NCBI RefSeq assembly: GCF_964019385.1
Contig: NC_088643.1
Span: 47,688,190 to 47,752,189 of the forward strand
Direction of reading: 5' to 3'
DNA: 64,000 bases
Source of the DNA: Sycon ciliatum
Taxonomy: Eukaryota; Porifera; Calcarea; Leucosolenida; Sycettidae
Shown: positions 1 to 11,255 of the stretch, one piece after another
Layout of the letters: every line of letters starts with the position of its first letter
How positions within the stretch are numbered: the stretch's first letter is position 1
Made by a program: the position numbers and the translations under genes
Notes under the pieces: model-generated
What the model was told of the DNA's origin: nothing
Seen by the model: the letters and a program-made list of their open reading frames with translations, nothing else
The model's database searches: none

Positions 1-1256
1 ATAGTTGACGGTCACACTGTGTTGATTGGTGTTGATTGGGACTATTGCGATAATGGTGATAGACATTTTTTTTTTTTTTTTTTTTTTTTTTACTATTGAA
101 CACTCACTGCATGATGAACTAAAATGAGGAGAAGAACTCGACACAATGGTACATATCCAGCACATACATGTCCATTGTACATGTATATCGCCCTCAACCC
201 CCATCCACCGCGCAGCACATGTGCACGCGCCCGATATGAACATTGAATTTATTTTCATCATAATCCGATCAGCCTGTACTGTCTACATGTACATGTAACA
301 CAATTTAATACAATGTACAATATACATGTACATGTGCAGCAGCAAGTACAGGTCTCATGAGTCTTGATATTACATGTGCAAGTACTGAGTAAATCAGCTA
401 CGGAGTACCGATACATGTGAATGAACTCCACTTTAAACAGCTCATTGCCAGTGTACTCTCCTTTGCTGGTTCTAGCAAGGAGCGCTGTCCTTTTACACCA
501 GACACTTAGACCACACTTCCTCTTCCCCTGGTGTTCATATCATTTCAGACTTATGTTTTCCGTATTCACTGCAAGCATAGCTCGATTAGTGCATTCATGT
601 ACATATGACTACAAACTATTACAGCATTTATCCACAACAAGCGCTCCTTGATGGACGCTCGCGCCTAGGATTCGCAGGAATGAAGTCCAAACTATAGTAC
701 TCTTTAGTTTACTTTAATAATAGTACTTACTACGTAGTACATTTATATTATGTACAGTGTAGTCCCCAGTTTGGACTGTGACAGATCCAGCACCGTCTCA
801 TTATGGAATGTATTATTGAGTCAGTCACCATGGTAGCATGGAGATATACATGTAGATGGTCTGTATTTGTGACATGCTGCATGGTGGACAGGTATCGCTC
901 ATAATAAGTATTAGTTGTAATACGTGCTTGCGTTACTGTTGGGACCAGACAGTAGACGTCTAGACGCAGGACTAGGACTCAGTAGGAGTTATAATAATAT
1001 ATTATGGCCTGCATTGATCACATCCATAGCTACTGTCAGTTACACTCCGTACACACTGACTGCTCAAACATGTGAAGCAGATGAACAACAGGAGGTGTTG
1101 CTGTGGTGTTTTCTCCACAACTACCTATGTGTTGGTATTTGCTGCAGTTCATTATCAAGCCACTGGATTGCTTGCTGGAACCCCAGGATCTGTGGAGGTC
1201 TGAAAAAGGAGAAAACGTTTTTGTTACAAACATGACGGGGACACGGACAAACTGCA

Positions 1257-1300
<44 letters not shown>

Positions 1301-3376
1301 NNNNNNNNNNNNNNNNNNNNNNNNNNNNNNNNNNNNNNNNNNNNNNNNNNNNNNNNNNNNNNNNNNNNNNNNNNNNNNNNNNNNNNNNNNNNNNNNNNNN
1401 NNNNNNNNNNNNNNNNNNNNNNNNNNNNNNNNNNNNNNNNNNNNNNNNNNNNNNNNNNNNNNNNNNNNNNNNNNNNNNNNNNNNNNNNNNNNNNNNNNNN
1501 CCCGAACACACATACACACATACTTTGCACAGACGCTAGACGTCCGCCCACAGACAAAGCGCTACCAAAGTGACAATGACGTTTAACCGAAATTCGGAAT
1601 GGATAGTACATACACTGACACAGTCATGTCCATGTACAGTCAGTTGTACTTCCACGTAGCCATAGCCTAGGCATAGGCATAGAAAGGCGGAAGTAAGTAA
1701 AGTTGTTCACTGTTCTCGATTGGCCTGGCCAGGAGTTTAACCTTTCACACAATAGCGCGCACTTAGTAATGGCCGCCACAAACACTGAAACAGCTAGCCA
1801 GCCAGCCAACCACAGTAGAGTGACATGATACGGGCTGTGATGGCGGCCAGAACAACATGGTGTGTCCGGGAATGCTTCAACCAAGGCGGCTACTTGTTTG
1901 TTGTTTGTACTTGTAGCCTCAAAGTCAAACAGTTGGCAAAGTCAAACAGTTGGGTGCTTTTAGCAAGCAACACAATCAATCATTCACTGCTGCCTACTAC
2001 TAGTAGTACGTGTACTAAGTCTTGTTTCAGTAGGACATATTATTAAATATTAGTATTACCTGATAACAGACTCAACACTATACACGATGTATGTATGTAC
2101 TATTGATCTCGATGAGATCTCATCGACAGCTACGAGTGCCACTCACACACCATGTAATGATGTAGATTGTAGGTCATAATTTCCATACTGGATTATGCAA
2201 GCCATAATCTTATGCGCCAAACTGGCAAACGAAACTCGAAACTCCAAAATCTGTGACACCACACGTCCAAGGAAAAGCCAACTCATCGCGGGACAAAGAC
2301 GGTGGAAGCAGGTCAAGTATCACGTGCACTAGGACAGAAGTACAGCAAACCTCTGGTATGTCATGTGCAAAACTATCATGGTCTACGCGTCGATGCGAAA
2401 TACCAAGTCCTTGTGCCAAATGATCATCGGACATACTCTCGATCTCACGCAACGGCGTCTTTATCATGCCAAGCCATGCGCCATGCGCCAGTGCAGTGAT
2501 ATGGGTACCACCATACACATGATACATGCGCGAGCAAATCAGCTGGGTGCGCGGCGACAAACCACTTTCACGCGCGCGACCTCGCACAGCAGCTTTCTCC
2601 ATCCCTCGCATAGTAAGTTAGGTGGGCTGCACCGTGCATGCGTGCCGCACAAGGACACCGCGCGCGTGCAAGCTTGATGATGACAGAGTACAACGTGCCG
2701 CACGCGCACATGATGTCCTCATAGCTCAATCGGCCTTGTTCGCACAAACGGAGCGTGTATTTGTGATGTACATGTAGATCTACCAGTGACCATACACTGA
2801 TAGTGATAGAGATAGCGCGCGAGTGCAGTGCAAGTGGCACTGGCACAGACTGTCAGTGCGTGTTGTAGATCTACAGTGTTACACTTTTACAGGCCTACAA
2901 TCGGAAATAAAGCTGTGTGTGCTTCATAACTCTTGCGGCTGCCCCCAGCAGACCCTTCCCCGGGATTGGCCGTCTGCAGGTCCCCACCAGTCATCACCAC
3001 TGACCTGTGTTTCGCGATCCTGCTGCGTGATTGTGCACGCACAGGTCAAGACTCCAAGAGTACACATGTGCAGGCTAGAAATCAAGACTTCTTTGGCCTG
3101 ACCATGCTCTCCGTGACTCAGTTACATGCTGGACATAAACCAGTCGGCCATCGTGAACGTCGACAATTTGGAGAAGAGCCGCTGCAGAGGCAGTAGGAAA
3201 GTATTTTCGATCGTTGTGCTGGCCACAGTGAAGCCATTATCACAAAGAAGAGTATCAGGTTTGGAAGGGAGTTTTTTTGCTCCGCTGGAGAAGCTGAAGG
3301 AGAAGTTTCGTTTTTCTATCTGTTCCAGTGGCGGTTCATGCAGTACGTCTAAGATTTGCGAGTAGAACTAACCAAT
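1..3376. other. No recognised gene upstream of the first gene
   Basis: This stretch has a poly-T run at about 66-90, several copies of the palindrome TACATGTA, and only short unrelated open frames. The longest open frames (for example 2210-2611 on the minus strand) match no family I know and show no splice context. The last few hundred bases may be promoter and 5' UTR of the gene that starts at 3377. Confidence 0.5.
1264..1500. repeat. (GA)n microsatellite running into a 200-base assembly gap
   Basis: A pure GA repeat at about 1264-1300 is followed by exactly 200 N (1301-1500). The gap most likely reflects assembly failure in a longer repeat. Open frames that cross the Ns are meaningless. 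Confidence 0.95.
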
Positions 3377-5698
3377 ATGGAGGACCTGCAGATGCAGCTT
3401 GAAAGGACCCGATCCGAGCTAGTGATAGCCTGCGCACGCCTCCGTGGAACCGACGTGCTCGCCCGAAACTGTGAGGAGTTGCGCAGGGAGAATGATATCC
3501 TCCGCGAGCAGCTACAAAGATACGAGGATGCGCTGCTGAGCGTGGAGAACAGGCTTGAAACACTGGGCAATCTGAACGGTGGCGTGGAGACCGCACAGAG
3601 TATGGACATGTCTCGGCCAGTTGCCTTCAGTAGTTTGCTGGAAGAGAACCAGCGTTTGAGCAGTATCATTGAAATGTACGAACGGCAACGGCTACCGGGA
3701 CAAGACTCCCAAGGCATGGTAAGTAACGTAGCGCTTCTAGCTGTGGTGGTGCAGTTCATTTCTTTTCCATGGTCATACAGCCATGTTAGGTATTGATTTC
3801 TGACAGTCAGTGGTAGTGGCCATGGTGCGAGGGTAAGAGTCTCATCGTGGTGCTCGTCGGATGTGCTGCAGACCTTCGTCAGTTTTCTCGTGTCCGCTTT
3901 GATCCTTGGTGCGTGCCGTAAAACGTCCGGAGACTCGTGCAGCTAGCGAGAGGTGTCCTGGTGCGAAACCGAGTAGTTGGATATTGCGCAGATGCGGCCG
4001 CAGAACAATGGAATCTCATTGGAAGTCGTGGCGTAGACCATGCAAGCTGCTGATACCTCAGTGGCAGTGTTGCCAGTTTTGGCGAATACTTTGTTTTGTT
4101 TTGTAAATAAATTGTAGTGCTAGTCCCATTAGTTACAATGCGATGTGTGATGTGTGATGTGTGATGTGTGATTAGTTACTGAATGCGATGTGTGATGTGT
4201 TGTCCCCTATCATACTTGTATTGTCGTTTCGTTTGCGGTGCAGAATTTCGGTGGAATGTCAGACGAGCGTGCGGCACTAGAAGCGAGAATAGAGGAACTG
4301 CAAGCAGAGAACGAGTTTATTCGCGAGGAGTGGCAACAAGTACAATCTGCGACAACGACGGCGGCGAAAGGTGGAGAGAGTTCTGACGTGGAGGTGCTTG
4401 AGCAGCGTCTGGAAAGGAGTGAAAGAGCAGTGGTGACGAAAACGAGATTGTGCGAAATGCTTACAGCTGAGCTGCAGAAGCGCCAACAGCAAGCGCCAAC
4501 CCCGAACCAGCAATGTGTAAGTACAGTGACGTTACAAAACCGCGCTATCGCCCCATGCTGGAATTGTCCGACGACCTTTGGTCGGAAAGGATTCAGATTC
4601 AGATTTCAGCTGCTTTGACGAGCTCTACCACTTGCTCTTGCAGTCTGTATTGGAGGCTATGATCAGCTGAATCTGAATAATCTACTCTTGCTTCTTGCCT
4701 CAGCTGGGGGCATGTTGACCACTGGTGTTGTGTTGTTGGTCTACCTGATGCATTGGTGACGGTTTGTCCCTTTCCTGGCTTGTAATTATTTTCTCCTTCC
4801 CTTGTGTGGCTTGTGTTAGTAATGTAATGACACAAGCACGTGCAGAGCTTTGACTGCTGGAGTGTCACAACACAAGTACTGCTGCAAGCGCTGGGTGCTG
4901 CTAGGCCTGCTACGAAGTACTAGTAATCCTGTGCCAATTAGGGCCATTTCCTTGTTGTCACTGCAAGAGGCCTACTTAGCATTGTACTCATTGCTGGTGT
5001 TGCTGGTGACTGTCCCATCTGATCCCCACAGTGTAAGCATCAGGCAGAAGCGGAGCAGCTCAATGAAATGGTATGTAGATATCCTGCAAGGCAGCTGCTG
5101 CTACTCTGCTTGGGTCATGTTTGTCTGATGCTCTACCCCATCGCCATATCTCAGTTGGTCTGCATATTATAATTTCCAATAGTTCTGGTCATGAGTTTCT
5201 GGTTCAGGTGCGTACAGCTGTACGTGCATTGGGGGTTCAGTTATTTCCATTACTTTCTCCTGGAACACTTGGATTGTGACACATTCCCAGATTATTCCCA
5301 GTGGAATTCCCAAACTGTTCCGTGGTGTGTTACCACTGAGATACAAGATGTGTCAATTTGAAGGATTTGATTTTACGTTGTGCATTTCACTCACTGGCTC
5401 CACGCATGGTGTTTCAAAAAGATTTGCTCACTTTTAGAAGTTCTTTTTTTCTTGCCTTCAATCTTCCTTAGGTTGCAAAGTTGTATGAGGACATAGACAA
5501 TGTCTCTCGTCAGCGACAAGAAGACAACGCCAACTTCTCTCGGTTACGGGAGGAGATGGAGAGGCGCAGTGCAGAACAGCAAGCCCTTATTCAGGGCAAT
5601 CAGGAGCGTGAAGCTATGTTGGAAAGAACGTTTGCAGCTGAAAAGCAGGTATGAGACGAAAGCAACTGGACAGCCACACGGTTGATGACTATTCTATT

Positions 5699-5740
<42 letters not shown>

Positions 5741-7069
5741 CGTACGTGTGTGTGCGTGCGTGCACGCAACAAGTTTGAATTAAAGGTTGTTTGATGCATC
5801 TTAGATCATGAAAATTCCTGGCCGTTTTGGATCATGTGTCGACAGATCCGTTGTTGTCTGGTGGCTGAAATGTGCTTGGTTTACCTCTGGCTGTCTGTCC
5901 AGGAACTCACTGGCAAGCAAAGGCAATTGCAGAATTTAGTCGCCCAGCTTAACGAAAACTTCCGTCAAGCCAAGCGCCAGCAAAATCAGCTCAATGCCAC
6001 TCTAAGCCAAACGCAATATAAATTAAACCAGATGACTACGGACCGAGATACCATACGCCAGCACCTCAACCAAAGCAAGGAAAGAGAGCAGAAGCTATCC
6101 GAAAGACTTGTGGAAATGTCCGACAACATGAGCAAACTCCACAAGGAGAACATAATGCTGAAGGAGGTGAGAGAAAGCAATACTCGACTATTATTTGCTT
6201 TGATAGAACATGTCCTCACTGAGGAATATATCAGTGCATGACTTTGGCCTTCATAGTGCTTTGGGTACTCATTGTGCATTGCTTTGTTAGATGGTTAGCA
6301 AAACATGGGACATCTGCAAATGTGTCTGTTTATGTCTGCAAATTGAAAATCTAAGAATACATTCTGCATATTTCTTGATACAGGTACCTAGAATGGCAAG
6401 CGGCGGGCGTCTACCTCCAACGGGACCAGCGATGGGCTACCAACCTGAAGGACTGGTAGGTCTTTTCTTTGCCTATTATGATCTTTGCCACTTCTGGAGA
6501 GTTTTATGATTGCACATGTAGCTTGGAATAATATGGAACAGTGAAGAAGTGCCTCCAGCTTTTAGTACATTCATCCTCTATATTTGATACTGTTGTCACG
6601 TGTTGTGTGGTTAGAAAGAAGAAAAACGTTACTCGCTTGCTATTTTGGGCAGAAAAGAACAATGCCAAACCTGACTGTGTGCTATTGTTTTTTATGCTTA
6701 TGCCACATCATACAGACCGCACGAGATTGTACCCCCACTCGGCAACCCGTATATGTGAGCGATGGCATGCATGCGAGAGGTGATGTTAGTAGAGGTGCAA
6801 GAGGCGGTGAAGCCAAACACATGCCATTCGCAAAGCCACTGGATTCCAGCACCGTGGTGCAGTCGCAGATGCACGGCGATCGAAGCGGTGAAATGAAACC
6901 AATCCCGTTCGTGAAGCCCATGGACACCGGCAGCGGCGGCGGTGGCGGTAGTGTAGCCGCCTCTGGCCACGGCGTTGAGCGTGTTTGTCCTGTGTGCAAG
7001 AAGGCTTTCAAGATGGAAATACAAGCATTCTACAAGCACTGTGACATGTGCGCAGAAAAGCAGGGCTAG
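3377..7069 (+). CDS. Coiled-coil protein with C-terminal UBZ-like zinc finger (TAX1BP1/CALCOCO/optineurin-like)
   Basis: Seven exons join in frame: 3377-3718, 4244-4516, 5032-5070, 5472-5648, 5903-6166, 6384-6455 and 6716-7069. They give about 506 residues. Every intron is phase 0 with GT-AG ends. The ATG at 3377 has A at -3 and G at +4, and an in-frame stop lies just upstream at 3350. Exons 1-5 are charged, heptad-like coiled coil. Exons 6-7 are Gly/Pro-rich and carry two related motifs, PFAKPLD and PFVKPMD. The C-terminus ends in CPVCKKAF...FYKHCDMC, a C-x2-C-x13-H-x3-C finger that resembles the ubiquitin-binding fingers of NDP52, TAX1BP1 and optineurin. Those proteins are autophagy or NF-kB adaptors. 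No SKICH or UBAN domain is visible, so the assignment to this group is an inference. The gene structure itself is well supported. Confidence 0.8.
5701..5763. repeat. (TG)n-rich microsatellite in intron 4 of the UBZ-finger gene
   Basis: A TG run with CG interruptions lies between exons 4 and 5. Confidence 0.9.
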
Positions 7070-8040
7070 GCAGGGTGCTAAGCTTGGCTTACAACGTGCA
7101 AAAACGGGGCTAATCTTGGCGTGCAATTGACGCGCGTCGCTATTCATGTTCGTACACGTCGGCTCTACTCTAGTGCAGGAATGATTCTGTCCTGGCCTGG
7201 TGTAGCTAGTGTGTTCACAACACGGCAGCTGCGCACCGGAGAAGCAGTGATGCTCACACATGGACGTGTGACCTAGGCGGCAATTTCTGGCAGGGAACTG
7301 CAAGAAAACTTCCTGCTTGCACGTCAGTTGTACTGGTAGATACCACAAGGGTGTCTAGGATCATCTCTCCGTTCACCGTCTTGAAATAGAATCCGCAACG
7401 CCGTTGTGTCTGGCTTCCCTGCCGATCTTCTGCCAGCTAGGGATCAATACGACAATGAAATTGGACTGACGAACTCTTCTGAGTTCTTATATGAGGTTGT
7501 GTATGCCTCAAAATGAGCTTCGCTTGACCAGCTTTTTCTTCTGTTTTGTGCCCATTGTCAGAGAATAATGAAATGAGGATAATTTTGCAATTTTTGTTCA
7601 GTTTCTCTGCTTATTGGCGCCTGCTCAGTTTGTACGTATGAGAGACACTGCACCGATTGTCATGCATGTAAACTCTAAAGCCGCTGTTGTGCATTGCAGA
7701 GCGATGCAAAGCCGGCGATTGAGATTCAATTTTCAGCCACTTAATTTTCTAATATTCCGCAGAGCGTAATAATTGCGAGATAGTTCTGGATTGGTTTGTG
7801 TTTGTATTTATGGGTCAATGCTGCCCCATTGCCTGCTCCCGGTACGGGTCATATTCAGCCAGTCACGGCGGCGTACATGTACTTGCTGCTCCTGAGATTA
7901 AGTGTCGTTGATAACCCTCTACGTCAAATTGATCTGCACAGTGCTGCAGGTCCGAATCGGTCTATCCGGTCCCATCTTGATTTCCGTGATGGTAGATTGA
8001 ATTCCTCTGCTACCAGTCGTAGCAGAGAATACCAGTACTT
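7070..8040. other. 3' flank, no gene seen
   Basis: This is the presumed 3' UTR and flank of the UBZ-finger gene. I see no AATAAA and no credible exon. The open frames here are antisense shadows or random. Confidence 0.5.
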
Positions 8041-8042
8041 GT

Positions 8043-8043
<1 letters not shown>

Positions 8044-8121
<78 letters not shown>
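8044..8121. repeat. (TG)n microsatellite
   Basis: About 78 bp of nearly pure TG directly abuts the tRNA-like sequence that starts near 8122. Confidence 0.97.
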
Positions 8122-8124
<3 letters not shown>

Positions 8125-8300
8125 ATATGGTGCAGTGGTATGTGCAGCGATTTCCAATCGATAGGTTGCGGGTTCGATTCCCGACGATTATGGTCACACA
8201 CGTCTTTCTTCTCTTTCTCAGACTCTTCCTGACTTTTCTTTCATTCTCCTGGGTGGTTACCAACAGCCAGTGCATGCTGGAGTATGTGGTGTGATGTGTG
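8122..8300 (+). mobile_element. tRNA-derived SINE-like sequence
   Basis: An A-box-like block (TGGTGCAGTGG, near 8128) is followed about 32 bp later by a near-consensus B box (GGTTCGATTCC, near 8170). The CGGG/CCCG T-stem pairs around the loop, but the acceptor arms do not. This points to a tRNA-derived SINE head with a pyrimidine-rich tail rather than a working tRNA gene. The right end is uncertain. Confidence 0.55.
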
Positions 8301-10199
8301 TGTGGGAAAAAAAGAAAAAAAAAAGACCAAAAATAGGGATTCACTGGCCAGAAAAAGTCACTTCAAATAGCTGTATGGTGTAGACCAGGCTGAATAGTGA
8401 CGGTCAATTCTTCAGCCTTGCAAGCTGTTGAATGGTGCAATCCCAGCACAAGTTGCTATGGCTTCTGCCGTAGCATTGCTATCATCGCCTCCGGCGATGG
8501 GCGTCAAAGGTCAAGGTCAAGGTGTGTGTGTGTGTGTGCTTCTGGATGGTAATGCGCGTGGTGGATCTACACCGTGGATACCATGAAGCAATGATGTTCC
8601 AACATTTGGCATATTCAATGCACTTCTATGGCTGAGACGGATAACGTTTCTAGCCAGTAGGGATCCCTTCTCTGCGTACTGTGTACAGACTCAGTACTTG
8701 TAGTCTTGTAGCCGGTGTACTACAACGGTGTAGGTCTATCACTGTCTAATCAGCCGACTCCGCTATAATTATGATATTTATAGCGAATTATTATTATTTT
8801 CATGGTCGAACCATTGTCCATACTAATACTAATAGTAATCATGGTAATAGTATGCCATGTCCCTGTTTGAACCAGGGAGAAGTACTTTTTTACAAGTAAG
8901 GCCTGCCGCCTGGTACATGCCAACATGGAAAGCCAGGGCCTAGCCGGCCCTGGCCTGGAGCTAGCTCAGTAGCTGGAGTTGCTGGATCATGCCTTCAGGC
9001 TTCATCATGTTCATGCCCGGACACCATCTTTCAAGTGTCACCATCAATTTTTGTCTTTGGTTATTGGCAACCGTTACCATGGGCCTGGCACCAGGCTTGC
9101 CCGGTATTTTGCTCTTGCTCAGTCACTGTTTTTGTGTTTGGCAGGGGCCGGTGATGGTGATCCGCTTCCACAGACCGCAGACCAGGGAGTATACGACTCC
9201 CTGATGCAGACAGTCCAGCAAGCATGGCAGGCATGGCAGTCAACGATTTGTGACGTAGAGCAGAACATCACTACAACAATAATTATTATGTAATGACAGA
9301 CGGCACAGTCGACTAGTCAGTCTCGCATCTCGGTCGGGGGGAGATGATGATTCTTTGCCTTTGCCTTTGGCTTGAAAAGAATAATGATAGAACGGGGACA
9401 CACAGCACGCGCAGGTCATTCATTTCGAGCTGTGACAAGCTTGTTGGCAGTGACCAGTAAAGTAGGCAGTAGCAAGTAAGTAATAGTTAGTTATAGTTAG
9501 TTCTCTTCTACTTTTTTTGTAGGTGTGTTTGTGCCTGTTTGCATGTGCACGGACGGTGTCGGTGGGCCTCACATTTGGACAGAGACCTGTAGTTTCCGGG
9601 AAACAACGAATGATCGCTACGGCAAATAGCGCCCGGTGCACTGATACAGCTGTTCTCAGTTCAGAACTTCAGGATCACCAGAGCACGCTATTGAGTTGAC
9701 AGCCCAAAAAACATTGGCGCAGGAGAACGAACGTCCGGCTGTACCTGTTTGCGTTCGAAATCATCAACAGACCCGGCACCCTGCGGTGCTTGATACTAGT
9801 ACTGTGATAGTGTGCTGTGCTCAAAAGTCAAAGCAGGACCGACGTGGTCTGCCGAGGACAGTGCAGTTGGAAATGGCTGACATGACATTCCCAGGGAAGG
9901 AGGAAGGAGGGCTAGAGTTCTTGACTTGGTAAGGTTCTCGGAGACATGACAATCAGCCTTCCTTCACTGCTAGGCCGGTATTATTATTAATATTATTATT
10001 ATTATTACACAGCTTCGCGTGATGGAGATACGGTAGATAAATACAAAGTAAAAACATACCATATCCTGTTCCGCCTCTGTGTTTCTTCAGCAAGATGGCA
10101 AAAGCACACACGCACTAACAATCAAACAAGATGAAAGAAAGCAGATGACATGAAGCTAGTCGCAGACTGCTGCAGGCCTTCGTCCGAGTTAGTTATTCG
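8301..10199. other. No gene recognised
   Basis: There is a short (TG)n at 8522-8540 and a TAT/TTA-rich patch near 9980. An open frame ending at 9293 follows a possible 3' splice site near 9145 but has no recognisable domain and no partner exon. Confidence 0.4.
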
Positions 10200-10540
10200 G
10201 ATTCCGTATTCCATAAACTCTTCCATTCCTGGCGATCTTGCGCCAACTGGCGTAGTTTGGCCAAGTCGGGTGCCGACTTCATTGGAATTCCTTCGACTTC
10301 AAGCTCTTTCCGAATTGTAGTCGCCAGTGTGGTTGTTGGTCTTCCCTCCGAATAGCAGTTTGTAGGCTGACGTAAAGCTGCATTGCTTTTTGAGGTGGTG
10401 TGTCAGGATCCATGCGGAGTACATGGCCAAGCATGGCCATTCGACGGCTTTTCACGGTTGCCGAGAGGGGCGAACTGCTGCATTGCCGATAGAGCTCATC
10501 GTTCGAGATGGTGTTGGGATACACTATCCCAAGTAGATTA
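10200..10540 (-). pseudogene. Decayed non-LTR retrotransposon, C-terminal end
   Basis: The minus-strand frame 10279-10524 contains ISNDELYRQC followed by RRMAMLGHVLRMDPDTPPQKA. This matches the well-known tail of LINE-type reverse transcriptase polyproteins: a short helix, then RR-x-LGHVLRM. Only about 80 residues remain, with no upstream RT motifs, so it is a 5'-truncated fragment. Confidence 0.7.
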
Positions 10541-10613
10541 GCTAGGCCGGTAGTATTGAAATATTAATTCAGAATGATAAACTATTATCGTTTACACAAA
10601 CAGAAGGACGAAC

Positions 10614-11193
10614 ATAGCAATGAAAAATATCAATTGTGCACTCATAACCATGTATAAACAATTAAAATGAAACAATTCCACAACGTTTTCTCGCGACTAT
10701 CATCAGTGGAACATCGTCACATAGTAAGAATCACTAAAACAACCAGTTATATAGCTAGAATAATATGAAATGCAGCAGCTAGTGGTTATGCATAACGCGT
10801 GTAGTGTGAACTTGCGCAGTGTATCTCAGAATGGTAGCAGTAGATGAATGTGGAAGCTGTGAGTGCGTGTGGACAAAACTGGTGAGTGCGTATTATTTAA
10901 AAAGTGTGAGTGCTACAACATTTTCTTTTTGCTGCATAGCACAGGGTCACGTGTGCGAATATATACAGCTTCCAACACCTGCAACTGCAAAGAAACGTGA
11001 GCAACAAATAACAGCTGCTGCATTCTCACGCTTCTTTTCATATTATTCTAGCTATATAACTGGTTGTTTTAGTGATTTTTACTATGTGACGATATTCCAC
11101 TGATGATAGTCACGAGAAAACGTTCTGGAATTGTTTCATTTTAATTGTTTATACATGGTTATGAGTGCACAATTGATATTTTTCATTGCTATT
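10614..11193. repeat. Long inverted repeat, foldback-type
   Basis: The left arm (10614-10780) is the reverse complement of the right arm (11012-11193) with a few mismatches and an 11-bp insertion in the right arm. The shared text includes the block around ATAGCAATGAAAAATATC and the block around AACCAGTTATATAGCTAG. The spacer is about 230 bp. It lies just outside the left end of the DUF7869 transposon but shares no sequence with that element's ends. Confidence 0.85.
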
Positions 11194-11255
11194 TTACGAC
11201 TGTTGTCTCCTCGTCGGTTATTTAGAAGGACGGACAGTTGTGATTTGAGTACAAT

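Noticed and set aside
4131..4202. GATGTGT-rich block considered as a CRISPR-like array
   Set aside because: It is a short imperfect microsatellite in an intron. No spacer structure exists, and the genome is eukaryotic.
8979..9293. Possible terminal exon after an acceptor near 9145
   Set aside because: No partner exon, no domain, and the frame ends in a low-complexity ACA/ATT stretch.
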